Positions 42,375 to 55,435 of a stretch of 64,000 nucleotides of DNA are shown one piece after another. The DNA lies in the NCBI GenBank assembly GCA_032718475.1, contig JAUCBJ010001071.1, forward strand, positions 62,001 through 126,000, read 5' to 3'. Positions within the stretch are counted from its first letter, which is position 1, and every line of letters starts with the position of its first letter. This stretch comes from Nemertoderma westbladi. Taxonomy: Eukaryota > Xenacoelomorpha > Nemertodermatida > Nemertodermatidae. The notes beneath the pieces were generated by a model. That model was given only the letters and a program-made list of their open reading frames with translations, was not told where the DNA came from and ran no database searches. Both the position numbers and the translations under genes were made by a program.

Positions 42375-45300
42375 AGTAGTAGTAAAAAGGGATAAATATT
42401 GTGCGGAGGTCGATTTCTTGTCAGTCTCAAAGAAACCTCACAGTAGTAGTAAAAAGGGATAAATGTGCGGAGGTCGATTTCTTGTCAGTCTCAAAGAAAC
42501 CTCACAGTAGTAGTAAAAAGGGATAAATGTGCGGAGGTCGATTTCTTGTCAGTCTCAAAGAAACCTCACAGTAGTAGTAAAAAGGGATAAATGTGCGGAG
42601 GTCGATTTCTTGTCAGTCTCAAAGAAACCTCACAGTAGTAGTAAAAAGGGATAAATGTGCGGAGGTCGATTTCTTGTCAGTCTCAAAGAAACCTCACAGT
42701 AGTAGTAAAAAGGGATAAATGTGCGGAGGTCGATTTCTTGTCAGTCTCAAAGAAACCTCACAGTAGTAGTAAAAAGGGATAAATGTATGGAGGTCGATTT
42801 CTTGTCAGTCTCAAAGAAACCTCACAGTAGTAGTAAAAAGGGATAAATGTGCGGAGGTCGATTTCTTGTCAGTCTCAAAGAAACCTCACAGTAGTAGTAA
42901 AAAGGGATAAATGTGCGGAGGTCGATTTCTTGTCAGTCTCAAAGAAACCTCACAGTAGTAGTAAAAAGGGATAAATGTGCGGAGGTCGATTTCTTGTCAG
43001 TCTCAAAGAAACCTCACAGTAGTAGTAAAAAGGGATAAATGTGCGGAGGTCGATTTCTTGTCAGTCTCAAAGAAACCTCACAGTAGTAGTAAAAAGGGAT
43101 AAATGTGCGGAGGTCGATTTCTTGTCAGTCTCAAAGAAACCTCACAGTAGTAGTAAAAAGGGATAAATGTGCGGAGGTCGATTTCTTGTCAGTCTCAAAG
43201 AAACCTCACAGTAGTAGTAAAAAGGGATAAATGTGCGGAGGTCGATTTCTTGTCAGTCTCAAAGAAACCTCACAGTAGTAGTAAAAAGGGATAAATGTGC
43301 GGAGGTCGATTTCTTGTCAGTCTCAAAGAAACCTCACAGTAGTAGTAAAAAGGGATAAATGTGCGGAGGTCGATTTCTTGTCAGTCTCAAAGAAACCTCA
43401 CAGTAGTAGTAAAAAGGGATAAATGTGCGGAGGTCGATTTCTTGTCAGTCTCAAAGAAACCTCACAGTAGTAGTAAAAAGGGATAAATGTATGGAGGTCG
43501 ATTTCTTGTCAGTCTCAAAGAAACCTCACAGTAGTAGTAAAAAGGGATAAATGTGCGGAGGTCGATTTCTTGTCAGTCTCAAAGAAACCTCACAGTAGTA
43601 GTAAAAAGGGATAAATGTGCGGAGGTCGATTTCTTGTCAGTCTCAAAGAAACCTCACAGTAGTAGTAAAAAGGGATAAATGTGCGGAGGTCGATTTCTTG
43701 TCAGTCTCAAAGAAACCTCACAGTAGTAGTAAAAACGGATAAATGTGCGGAGGTCGATTTCTTGTCAGTCTCAAAGAAACCTCACAGTAGTAGTAAAAAG
43801 GGATAAATGTGCGGAGGTCGATTTCTTGTCAGTCTCAAAGAAACCTCACAGTAGTAGTAAAAAGGGATAAATGTGCGGAGGTCGATTTCTTGTCAGTCTC
43901 AAAGAAACCTCACAGTAGTAGTAAAAAGGGATAAATGTGCGGAGGTCGATTTCTTGTCAGTCTCAAAGAAACCTCACAGTAGTAGTAAAAAGGGATAAAT
44001 GTGCGGAGGTCGATTTCTTGTCAGTCTCAAAGAAACCTCACAGTAGTAGTAAAAAGGGATAAATGTGCGGAGGTCGATTTCTTGTCAGTCTCAAAGAAAC
44101 CTCACAGTAGTAGTAAAAAGGGATAAATGTGCGGAGGTCGATTTCTTGTCAGTCTCAAAGAAACCTCACAGTAGTAGTAAAAAGGGATAAATGTGCGGAG
44201 GTCGATTTCTTGTCAGTCTCAAAGAAACCTCACAGTAGTAGTAAAAAGGGATAAATGTATGGAGGTCGATTTCTTGTCAGTCTCAAAGAAACCTCACAGT
44301 AGTAGTAAAAAGGGATAAATGTGCGGAGGTCGATTTCTTGTCAGTCTCAAAGAAACCTCACAGTAGTAGTAAAAAGGGATAAATGTGCGGAGGTCGATTT
44401 CTTGTCAGTCTCAAAGAAACCTCACAGTAGTAGTAAAAAGGGATAAATGTGCGGAGGTCGATTTCTTGTCAGTCTCAAAGAAACCTCACAGTAGTAGTAA
44501 AAAGGGATAAATGTGCGGAGGTCGATTTCTTGTCAGTCTCAAAGAAACCTCACAGTAGTAGTAAAAAGGGATAAATGTGCGGAGGTCGATTTCTTGTCAG
44601 TCTCAAAGAACCCTCACAGTAGTAGTAAAAAGGGATAAATGTGCGGTGGTCGATTTCTTGTCAGTCTCAAAGAAACCTCACAGTAGTAGTAAAAAGGGAT
44701 AAATGTGCGGAGGTCGATTTCTTGTCAGCCACAAAGAAACCTCACAGTAGTAGTAAAAAGGGATAAATGTGCGGAGGTCGATTTCTTGTCAGTCTCAAAG
44801 AAACCTCACAGTAGTAGTAAAAAGGGATAAATGTGCGGAGGTCGATTTCTTGTCAGTCTCAAAGAAACCTCACAGTAGTAGTAAAAAGGGATAAATGTGC
44901 GGAGGTCGATTTCTTGTCAGTCTCAAAGAAACCTCACAGTAGTAGTAAAAAGGGATAAATGTGCGGAGGTCGATTTCTTGTCAGTCTCAAAGAAACCTCA
45001 CAGTAGTAGTAAAAAGGGATAAATGTGCGGAGGTCCATTTCTTGTCAGTCTCAAAGAAACCTCACAGTAGTAGTAAAAAGGGATAAATGTGCGGAGGTCG
45101 ATTTCTTGTCAGTCTCAAAGAAACCTCACAGTAGTAGTAAAAAGGGATAAATGTGCGGAGGTCCATTTCTTGTCAGTCTCAAAGATACCTCACAGTAGTA
45201 GTAAAAAGGGATAAATGTGCGGAGGTCGATTTCTTGTCAGTCTCAAAGAAACCTCACAGTAGTAGTAAAAAGGGATAAATGTGCGGAGGTCGATTTCTTG

Positions 45301-45408
45301 TCAGTCTCAAAGAAACCTCACAGTAGTAGTAAAAAGGGATAAATGTGCGGAGGTCGATTTCTTGTCAGTCTCAAAGAAACCTCACAGTAGTAGTAAAAAG
45401 GGATAAAT
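42375..45408 (+). repeat. 64-bp minisatellite array B (about 47 copies)
   Basis: Same 64-bp unit and the same start (extra ATT in the first unit) as array A. It shares an ordered run of rare variants with A: AGAACCCTCAC, then GCGGTGG, then CAGCCACAAAG (44607-44735, compare 34861-34990). It lacks the GTGTGG run found at the end of A and has one AAAAACGGATAA unit near 43735. Confidence 0.97.
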
Positions 45409-45716
45409 GCGGCCACCAACTATCCCAGGTTAAAGTTTACTCCTTATAATGCATGTGGAGCTACTTCAATATATATTAAGCAAATAATAGGTTCAAAGGT
45501 CAAAGGTCATTGTAGATAAACAAATAATAGGTTCTCACACGCTGATCAAAGGTCATTGTAGATAAAAAATGAGAATGTATGAGTAGGCTTTGGTTTGGAA
45601 ACCAAGGTATTGAAACCTCCTCAATATATGATTTATATTGATATTCAAGTGCTCATGCCATGAGCACTTTACCAACGGTCAAGAGGTTTTGAAAGTTAAT
45701 TAAAGTAATTTTTATA

Positions 45717-46651
45717 ATGACTTGCATTCTATATAGTTTAATCCTGGGATCAAAGGTTAATGTACTTTCAGAAAACAACATTGATCAAGCAATAGAGTCT
45801 AAAAAAACTAAAACAACTACATGGGTTCAAGAAATGGAAGGTAGAGAGTCAGGGTTGATATTTAATGGAATCACTGAAGCTAAATCAAAATTATCTGTTT
45901 TTTCAAATATGGGTGGGTCTAGTTTTATAAAACTACCTTTTAGATCAACCTATATTGTCAATGTGAAGAATGATGATGAAAAATGTTTCCTATGGAGCAT
46001 ATTAGCACACATCCAACCCAAATCAGAACATAGATATCGAGTTACTAAGTATAAACCATTTGGAAATATCCTAAATATGAAAGGTATAGATTACCCAGTC
46101 TCTTTAAAGTCAATTAACAAAAACAAAACAATTATGCTATTAATGTATTTTGTATTGAAGATAAGAAAGCTCTTCTTCCCCTTCGTATTAGTAATTTCAG
46201 AGATAGAGAGCAGATAGACTTGTTGCTTCTTACAGATGGTAAGAAACAACATTATACTTTGATTACAAAATTTTCATCATTTTTAAATCGCTTCATTCGA
46301 ACAAATACATCGCTTACTCGCTCGTTGTGTTACTGTCGGAATTGTCTGAGAAGTTTCTTTAAAACAGAAGGTCTACAAAAGCATGAAGAATTATGTTATG
46401 GGAATAAATCAGCAAAAATCATCATGCCTATAAAAATCAAAAATAATATTCTAAAATTCGAAAAGTATTGGTATAAGTCAAAGCTACCTTTTGTTATTGT
46501 TGCAGACTTTGAAAGCATAAATGTACCAATGAACCAGATTGATCTATTATGCAAACAAATTCCTTACCAGACTGACAAAAAATTTCAAACTACAGTAAAA
46601 TTTCAACTACTTTTTTACACCAATTTATCACAAATTATCATATTCACCTAA
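45717..46651 (+). pseudogene. Polinton-type PolB N-terminal fragment (unit C)
   Basis: Identical to 36420-37354 except for about one base (ACTACAG for ACTGCAG near 46590). Carries the same N-terminal loss and the same 7-nt deletion, so both defects predate the B/C duplication. Confidence 0.75.
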
Positions 46652-47137
46652 TTTTTCACTTAAAAACTGATGGATTCAAATTTTCTGAAAATAGTTCATA
46701 TGTTCTGACTATATGAGCACAATATGATTAGAAGTTCATACAGAGTAGAGTTGCACCAATCCAAATGGTCTGTCCAATATATTTATTGTCTTGCTGTAAC
46801 TAAGATTATTTATAAAATTGGTTTACTTAAGAAATCAAAACTAATAGAAAATTTTTATGGCTACTACTATGTGAAAACATGATTAAACCAACTAGTATTG
46901 ATACTACCCAGTTCCTGACATTTGAACAAATGGGGTTGAGAACCCCGAAGTCAGCTTGCATGCATCTACTGTTAGAGAATGCCTATGAGTCTAATCTTTT
47001 GACTGATATATCAAAAGTAGATTATCTAGCAGGCAATGGAGGTAATATGTTCCTTCAAGATGTGCCTGAATTGGAAATGTTTGTTGATGATCGTTATGTA
47101 ATAATAATAATAATAATAATATAATAATATCTAAGAT
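46652..47137 (+). pseudogene. Post-PolB remnant and QFLTFEQMGL segment (unit C)
   Basis: Copy of 37355-37840, including the ATA microsatellite at 47097-47127. Confidence 0.5.
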
Positions 47138-50100
47138 GTGTATGGGTATCTTCGAGAAGATCAAGTCGTGAGAACCAAAAGTTATATCATGTTAACAACT
47201 GGAAGGTTTGGGTCTGCCTCTTATATTGTGGAGAAGCTGAGGAGGGAGGCAACACAAACAATCGGTAAGAACTGTGGTGACTTTATACACACAAAAATAT
47301 TAGCCTCTGTACCATTACAATCTCATGGACTGATAATGCAAACAGTGCATAAAATTGAAGGAGAGATGAATGATAAATATATCAAAAACTGGAAAAACCT
47401 GGAACAAAAAGAACCTATTGCTGTCTTTGTTGCAAAGTTGGATGTATCTGTAATCAACCTAGATGATCTGCAGGAGCACTTGGCTGAATTTGGTGAGTAC
47501 TACAGACATGTGGATGGGGAATATACTCTGTTGACTACACAAAGGACTTTGCTGGAACCCTCGATAGGAAGGCAATAGTCAAACATCTAGTGGAAACAAA
47601 AGGTTGGAGGTTGGAAGGGACATTTCAAGCAGAATTGGAGGGTGATCAGCTCACAATTTCGGAAAACACTTCATCTGTGGGAAACCATGTGTTGACATAC
47701 ATCACATCTTGGGGCGGAAATACAATGAGAGTGAAGCTGTACAACAAAATTGTTTGTCAGTTTCAAGCAGGAGAAGTATTGGAGAATTTTGGAGGGCATT
47801 TGGCAGACTACGCTGATTGCAGGAACCCTGTCCTTCGGAAATCCTTAGAACATCCATTGATCCAGCAATATGGATGTACAAGAGTTGAGATATCCTTGTA
47901 CTCTATGAATTACATATCTAGAGATCTTGGCGTGGGAGTGATGAGAAGTGCATTAGAAAACATACAGCCATATCAGGGATTATTTGTTCAGCCAAGCGGG
48001 AGGAATCACTGGCTAGCTCTAGCAAAAAAAAAGGTTTCTGGAGTGAAAGTGCAGTGTAAGTTTGATATACAAGAAAATAGACAAAGATGGGGGAAGATGG
48101 GAGACAAAGATGGGAGACAAAGATGGGAGACAAAGATGGGAGACAAAGATGGGAGACAAAGATGGGGGACAAAGATGGGGGACAAAGATGGGGGACAAAG
48201 ATGGGAGACAAAGATGGGAGACAAAGATGGGAGACAAAGATGGGAGACAAAGATGGGAGACAAAGATGGGAGACAAAGATGGGAGACAAAGATGGGAGGC
48301 AAAGATGGGAGACAACGATGGGAGACAAAGATGGGAGACAAAGATGGGAGACAAAGATGGGAGACAAAGATGGGAGACAAAGATGGGAGACAAAGATGGG
48401 AGACAAAGATGGGAGACAAAGATGGGAGACAAAGATGGGAGACAAATATGGGAGACAAAGATGGGGGACAAAGATGGGAGACAAAGATGGGAGAAAAAGA
48501 TGGGAGACAAAGATGGGAGACAAAGATGGGAGACAAAGATGGGAGACAAAGATGGGAGACAAAGATGGGAGACAAAGATGGGAGACAAAGATGGGAGACA
48601 AAGATGGGAGACAAAGATGGGAGACAAAGATGGGAGACAAAGATGGGAGACAAAGATGGGAGACAAAGATGGGAGACAAAGATGGGAGACAAAGATGGGA
48701 GACAAAGATGGGAGACAAAGATGGGAGACAAAGATGGGAGACAAAGATGGGAGACAAAGATGGGAGACAAAGATGGGAGACAAAGATGGGAGACAAAGAT
48801 GGGAGACAAAGATGGGAGACAAAGATGGGAGACAAAGATGGGAGACAAAGATGGGAGACAAAGATGGGAGACAAAGATGGGAGACAAAGATGGGAGACAA
48901 GGATGGGAGACAAAGATGGGAGACAAAGATGGGAGACAAAGATGGGAGACAAAGATGGGAGACAAAGATGGGAGACAAAGATGGGAGACAAAGATGGGAG
49001 ACAAAGATGGGAGACAAAGATGGGAGACAAAGATGGGAGACAAAGATGGGAGACAAAGATGGGAGACAAAGATGGGAGACAAAGATGGGAGACAAAGATG
49101 GGAGACAAAGATGGGAGACAAAGATGGGAGACAAAGATGGGAGACAAAGATGGGAGACAAAGATGGGAGACAAAGATGGGAGACAAAGATGGGAGACAAA
49201 GATGGGAGACAAAGATGGGAGACAAAGATGGGAGACAAAGATGGGAGACAAAGATGGGAGACAAAGATGGGAGACAAAGATGGGAGACAAAGATGGGAGA
49301 CAAAGATGGGAGACAAAGATGGGAGACAAAGATGGGAGACAAAGATGGGAGACAAAGATGGGAGACAAAGATGGGAGACAAAGATGGGAGACAAAGATGG
49401 GAGACAAAGATGGGAGACAAAGATGGGAGACAAAGATGGGAGACAAAGATGGGAGACAAAGATGGGAGACAAAGATGGGAGACAAAGATGGGAGACAAAG
49501 ATGGGAGACAAAGATGGGAGACAAAGATGGGAGACAAAGATGGGAGACAAAGATGGGAGACAAAGATGGGAGACAAAGATGGGAGACAAAGATGGGAGAC
49601 AAAGATGGGAGACAAAGATGGGAGACAAAGATGGGAGACAAAGATGGGAGACAAAGATGGGAGACAAAGATGGGAGACAAAGATGGGAGACAAAGATGGG
49701 AGACAAAGATGGGAGACAAAGATGGGAGACAAAGATGGGAGACAAAGATGGGAGACAAAGATGGGAGACAAAGATGGGAGACAAAGATGGGAGACAAAGA
49801 TGGGAGACAAAGATGGGAGACAAAGATGGGAGACAAAGATGGGAGACAAAGATGGGAGACAAAGATGGGAGACAAAGATGGGAGACAAAGATGGGAGACA
49901 AAGATGGGAGACAAAGATGGGAGACAAAGATGGGAGACAAAGATGGGAGACAAAGATGGGAGACAAAGATGGGAGACAAAGATGGGAGACAAAGATGGGA
50001 GACAAAGATGGGAGACAAAGATGGGAGACAAAGATGGGAGACAAAGATGGGAGACAAAGATGGGAGACAAAGATGGGAGACAAAGATGGGAGACAAAGAT

Positions 50101-53100
50101 GGGAGACAAAGATGGGAGACAAAGATGGGAGACAAAGATGGGAGACAAAGATGGGAGACAAAGATGGGAGACAAAGATGGGAGACAAAGATGGGAGACAA
50201 AGATGGGAGACAAAGATGGGAGACAAAGATGGGAGACAAAGATGGGAGACAAAGATGGGAGACAAAGATGGGAGACAAAGATGGGAGACAAAGATGGGAG
50301 ACAAAGATGGGAGACAAAGATGGGAGACAAAGATGGGAGACAAAGATGGGAGACAAAGATGGGAGACAAAGATGGGAGACAAAGATGGGAGACAAAGATG
50401 GGAGACAAAGATGGGAGACAAAGATGGGAGACAAAGATGGGAGACAAAGATGGGAGACAAAGATGGGAGACAAAGATGGGAGACAAAGATGGGAGACAAA
50501 GATGGGAGACAAAGATGGGAGACAAAGATGGGAGACAAAGATGGGAGACAAAGATGGGAGACAAAGATGGGAGACAAAGATGGGAGACAAAGATGGGAGA
50601 CAAAGATGGGAGACAAAGATGGGAGACAAAGATGGGAGACAAAGATGGGAGACAAAGATGGGAGACAAAGATGGGAGACAAAGATGGGAGACAAAGATGG
50701 GAGACAAAGATGGGAGACAAAGATGGGAGACAAAGATGGGAGACAAAGATGGGAGACAAAGATGGGAGACAAAGATGGGAGACAAAGATGGGAGACAAAG
50801 ATGGGAGACAAAGATGGGAGACAAAGATGGGAGACAAAGATGGGAGACAAAGATGGGAGACAAAGATGGGAGACAAAGATGGGAGACAAAGATGGGAGAC
50901 AAAGATGGGAGACAAAGATGGGAGACAAAGATGGGAGACAAAGATGGGAGACAAAGATGGGAGACAAAGATGGGAGACAAAGATGGGAGACAAAGATGGG
51001 AGACAAAGATGGGAGACAAAGATGGGAGACAAAGATGGGAGACAAAGATGGGAGACAAAGATGGGAGACAAAGATGGGAGACAAAGATGGGAGACAAAGA
51101 TGGGAGACAAAGATGGGAGACAAAGATGGGAGACAAAGATGGGAGACAAAGATGGGAGACAAAGATGGGAGACAAAGATGGGAGACAAAGATGGGAGACA
51201 AAGATGGGAGACAAAGATGGGAGACAAAGATGGGAGACAAAGATGGGAGACAAAGATGGGAGACAAAGATGGGAGACAAAGATGGGAGACAAAGATGGGA
51301 GACAAAGATGGGAGACAAAGATGGGAGACAAAGATGGGAGACAAAGATGGGAGACAAAGATGGGAGACAAAGATGGGAGACAAAGATGGGAGACAAAGAT
51401 GGGAGACAAAGATGGGAGACAAAGATGGGAGACAAAGATGGGAGACAAAGATGGGAGACAAAGATGGGAGACAAAGATGGGAGACAAAGATGGGAGACAA
51501 AGATGGGAGACAAAGATGGGAGACAAAGATGGGAGACAAAGATGGGAGACAAAGATGGGAGACAAAGATGGGAGACAAAGATGGGAGACAAAGATGGGAG
51601 ACAAAGATGGGAGACAAAGATGGGAGACAAAGATGGGAGACAAAGATGGGAGACAAAGATGGGAGACAAAGATGGGAGACAAAGATGGGAGACAAAGATG
51701 GGAGACAAAGATGGGAGACAAAGATGGGAGACAAAGATGGGAGACAAAGATGGGAGACAAAGATGGGAGACAAAGATGGGAGACAAAGATGGGAGACAAA
51801 GATGGGAGACAAAGATGGGAGACAAAGATGGGAGACAAAGATGGGAGACAAAGATGGGAGACAAAGATGGGAGACAAAGATGGGAGACAAAGATGGGAGA
51901 CAAAGATGGGAGACAAAGATAGGAGACAAAGATGGGAGACAAAGATGGGAGACAAAGATGGGAGACAAAGATGGGAGACAAAGATGGGAGACAAAGATGG
52001 GAGACAAAGATGGGAGACAAAGATGGGAGACAAAGATGGGAGACAAAGATGGGAGACAAAGATGGGAGACAAAGATGGGGGACAAAGATGGGAGACAAAG
52101 ATGGGAGACAAAGATGGGAGACAAAGATGGGGGACAAAGATGGGAGACAAAGATGGGGGACAAAGATGGGAGACAAAGATGGGAGACAAAGATGGGAGAC
52201 AAAGATGGGAGACAAGGATGGGAGACAAAGATGGGAGACAAAGATGGGGGACAAAGATGGGAGACAAAGATGGGAGACAAAGATGGGAGACAAAGATGGG
52301 GGACAAAGATGGGAGACAAAGATGGGAGACAAAGATGGGAGACAAAGATGGGGGACAAAGATGGGAGACAAAGATGGGAGACAAGGATGGGAGACAAAGA
52401 TGGGAGACAGAGATGGGAGACAAAGATGGGAGACAAAGATGGGAGACAAAGATGGGAGACAAAGATGGGAGACAAAGATGGGAGACAAAGATGGGAGACA
52501 AAGATGGGAGACAAAGATGGGAGACAAAGATGGGAGACAAAGATGGGAGACAAAGATGGGAGACAAAGATGGGAGACAAAGATGGGAGACAAAGATGGGA
52601 GAAAGCTATATTGTGGAGGTTTTCGAGGTTGTCCTATATTTTGCTTCCAAATTAGAAATCAAAATGAAATTGAAAAGGGCACAGAAATAGCACAGAAATG
52701 CTATTTCAAAGACCCCACTGCAAAAACAATACTTTGTTCATCGAAACTTCCAACACAGTGTAGGTCAGTTCAAGCAAGAATTCCGTTGGAAGAAATGTTG
52801 CCACCAACAGATTTCATAGAATGGACTTGGAGAAAAGAGCCTTGCAAATCATTGGGAACAGCAAAGATGCATTGGAAACTACAAGAGGTGCCTGAATACT
52901 TGCAAACACATCAAGTATCTTGGTTGTCAACGTGGAAAAGAGCGCAGAGGAACATTGATATTCTACATTATTTAGAATGTGAAAAATGGAGACAAGAGGC
53001 ACTGCAAAGAAGTGCAAGAAATCGAGAAGAAGTAGCCCTGATACACAAAAGGTTGCTGGAGTTTAAGAAAAGAAAAGAGCAGTTAAATGAACAGAAGGAA

Positions 53101-53160
53101 TATGTTTTGCATCTATTGAAGCCTACTCCCATACAAAAAATTTGTGAGTTGGATGGTTAG
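47138..53160 (+). pseudogene. Unknown large protein with a 4.5-kb in-frame minisatellite (unit C copy)
   Basis: A first frame 47138-47578 ends at the same 1-nt lesion as in B. Then one frame of 1856 codons runs 47590-53160. Its outer parts are the unknown protein (KLYNKIVCQFQAGEVLENF, CTRVEISLY before; RGCPIFCFQI, TDFIEWTWRK after). The middle, about 1500 codons, is the 13-residue repeat MGDKDGRQRWETK. Compared with B, about 70 nt are missing near 48025 (LALAKKKVSG). The huge open frame is a by-product: the 13-bp unit has no stop in any frame. I would not call it a real 1856-residue protein without transcript evidence. TAG at 53158. Confidence 0.5.
48080..52603 (+). repeat. 13-bp minisatellite (about 348 copies)
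   Basis: Unit GACAAAGATGGGA, period 13 bp. Variant units (GGGGGAC, GACAACGATG, GAAAAAGATG, GACAAATATG, GACAAGGATG, GACAGAGATG) lie almost only in the first 0.8 kb and last 0.7 kb; the middle 3 kb is nearly uniform. The left flank AGAAAATAGACAAAGATGGG and the right flank GAGAAAGCTATATTGTGG are the two halves of the single-copy gene sequence still present at 28093-28130 and 38846-38890. Confidence 0.98.
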
Positions 53161-53402
53161 AAACCATTACAAGTAACTGTGCTTGGATTTCGACAAGCAA
53201 CTGGACCCTACCAAAGATACGAAATGTTGCTTTCGATTGGTGGTGAAATTTCCAAGATATATTCTAACCGAGGCTTGGAGTGTGTTTTAGATGAATTGAG
53301 AGATGCTTTTCACAGAGCACAAGAGCAAACTACAAGAGAAATTTATTTTTTGGTTGATGCAGAGCTGGAAATTGAAATTCAAGCACCCAAAGAGTTCATT
53401 AA
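53161..53402 (+). pseudogene. Unknown large protein, C-terminal part before the MITE (unit C)
   Basis: After the TAG at 53158 (AAG in A and B) the frame continues as FRQATGPYQRYEMLLSIGGE through AELEIEIQAPKEFI to the MITE at 53403. It differs from B by scattered substitutions, unlike the near-identity seen in the first half of the unit. Confidence 0.5.
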
Positions 53403-54957
53403 CCCTATTAAACCCGGGGGGGGGGGGTCAATATGACCCCCCCGTGTTTTTTTTATTATAATTCTGAAACAAACGCAGTTGGGAATCTGAAATTTTATGA
53501 CTTTTCCTAAAAATCTATTGCCTTCCTAGTAGTGAAAACCGTTTTCAAAAATATTCGGTACTTTTCGAGTTATAGCACCATTTTTTAACCCTACTTTTGG
53601 CACTTTTTTTGAGACGTTTTTTGAAAATTACATTTCATTAAATATGAATTGTAACATATCTATTTTTGATTTACACCGGTTTTTTGGTGTTAGAAATTTG
53701 ATGGAATTCATATAAATTGATTTAGAAATTTCAAACTTGTTTTTTTCGGTGGGTGACAAATTTTGGTGCCAGCACCAAATTTTGAATTATGTCAATTTTG
53801 TAAATTGATTGTTTGAAACGTGTTTTTTACGCAATTGGGGTTTTTTGGGGTTCTGGATTCGATGAAATATATACGAGTTGCACCAAGCGTATCAAACTTG
53901 TATTTTTCGGTGCTGTGTGCAAATTTTGGTGCTAGCACGAAATTTTGAAAATTCATTCGATAGATAAAATTGCTTGTGACAATTTATTTCTTGCGTTTTA
54001 GAGGTTTATGGCTGTTCTGAATTCAATGGAATAAATAATTATCGAACTAGACATCTCAAACTTGTATTTTTCGGATGTGGGTGCAAAATGTGGTGCTAGC
54101 ACCAAATTTTGAAAACCATCAAATATATCAATTGATTGTGTCACCTTGTTTCTTGCGTTATACGGGTTTGTGATGGTTCTGAATTCAATGGAATCAGTAA
54201 AAATTTCATAAGAGTTCTCAAACTGGTATTTTTCGCCAGTGGGTGAAAATTGTTGTGCCAGCACCAAATTTTGGAAAATATGGAAATTTATCAGTAGATA
54301 GTATCACCTTGTTTCTTGCGTTATACGGGTTTATGAGGGTCCTGAATCCGATGGAATCCATAAAAACAACACTGGACATCGCAAACTTGTACTTTTTGGT
54401 GATGTGTACGAAATTTGGTGCTAGCACCAAAATTTGCCAAATTACGCCGAAAAATACAAGTATCAATGATCTGGCATATTAGAAATGTATTCCATTAGAA
54501 TCAGCGCCCTCGAAAACCTGAAAATGTGAATTTATAGCATCGTATAAGTGAATTAAAAATTTTGTGTTCTACCTGAAAAGTGCTGGTTACTTGTTTTTTT
54601 CATTTTTTTCCTACGCAGAGAGGACTAAACAGCCATTTATGGTAATCATATCATTTTTAAATATTTTCCAATGTATTTTGCACCCCAGAAAACCTGTATT
54701 GAAAAATAATTAGCCGAAAATGTAACTTTCAAATTTTGTGAAAATTGTGCACTACTTGTAATTTTGGTGCTGCAATATAACCACCCCAGTACATTTTTTC
54801 GAAAATTTTTTTTTTCGGTCGGATCCAGACAAGTGATACCTACGTACAAACAAAAAATCAGACGTTTTCGTAAATATTTGTAGATTTTAGAGGGGGGGGG
54901 TCAATATGACCCCCTCCCGGTATTTGTACAGCATTTTATAGCCCGGTACTAATAGGG
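53403..54957. mobile_element. piggyBac-type MITE (1555 bp)
   Basis: Flanked by TTAA at 53399-53402 and 54958-54961, the piggyBac target duplication. Ends are inverted repeats starting CCCTATTA and continuing to CCCGG. Just inside each end is a hairpin GGGGTCA-ATA-TGACCCC with long G and C runs. The uninterrupted sequence is seen in unit B at 40024-40040 (CAGTTCAATAATGAGCAGC). No transposase frame, so it is non-autonomous. Confidence 0.9.
53540..54480. repeat. Diverged about 160-bp repeats inside the MITE
   Basis: The box TCAAACTTGTATTTTTCGG or a variant recurs near 53730, 53905, 54057, 54217 and 54382. Each is followed by a GGTGCTAGCACCAAATTTTG-like palindromic box and, in later units, CTTGTTTCTTGCGTTATACG. 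About five degenerate units make up most of the MITE interior. Confidence 0.75.
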
Positions 54958-54961
54958 TTAA

Positions 54962-55435
54962 TGAGCAGCAGCAGATAATTATTTGGTATCCAATTAAATT
55001 ATTGAGAAGCCCAATTGAAGGCGAACAACAAAATATACAAGATAGATTGAAGAAAGTCGAAAATGAATATGAGAAAGCCAAGTCCATGTGCTTGGTTGAA
55101 TATCCTGCAAAAGAGAAGAGCAGTGCAGTGTGAGAAAAGTGCTTGAATTGGAAGAAGGTGAATATCAATGTATAGCATATTGGAACCAGAGCTATAGAGG
55201 AAAAGTGCGTCATGTATTATATACCTGCAGAACAAGGATGGTGAATCTGCGAGACCAGTGTATGGCTATTTCTTGCAGAGAGAAGTTGAGCAGATACAGT
55301 GTGATTTGTCCACAGTATTATCTCCATTGCTAGTGAAAGTTGGAAGAACAAAGACAACACCACAGAAGAACAAGGATAGAATCATCACTTTAGCACACAC
55401 TCTGCATAGCACAACAACCATGTCAGAGCCCTAGG
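54962..55435 (+). pseudogene. Unknown large protein, C-terminal end after the MITE (unit C)
   Basis: Resumes at the codons after the TTAA with QQQIIIWYPIKLLRSPIEGE, then the Glu-rich coiled coil and a frame 55130-55333. Small indels near 55125 and 55225 break it. It ends with one unit of the 31-bp repeat (AGCACAACAACCATGTCAGA) at about 55408. Confidence 0.5.

Larger units (their letters stand above)
36112..45408 (+). repeat. Tandem unit B (9.3 kb)
   Basis: Begins GCGGCCACCAACTATCCC right after array A and ends at the same sequence after array B. The first part (36112 to about 38700) is nearly identical to unit C, and the second part (from about 39550) is nearly identical to unit A. The switch falls between the TGG of the TDFIEWTW codons and the NIDIVDYLECEK codons. 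An RT fragment lies at 38900-39351. Confidence 0.9.

Noticed and set aside
47918-52592. Giant open frames on the minus strand (Ser-Pro-Ile-Phe-Val-Ser-His repeats)
   Set aside because: They are the reverse reading of the 13-bp satellite, which lacks stops in all six frames. No flanking coding homology on that strand.
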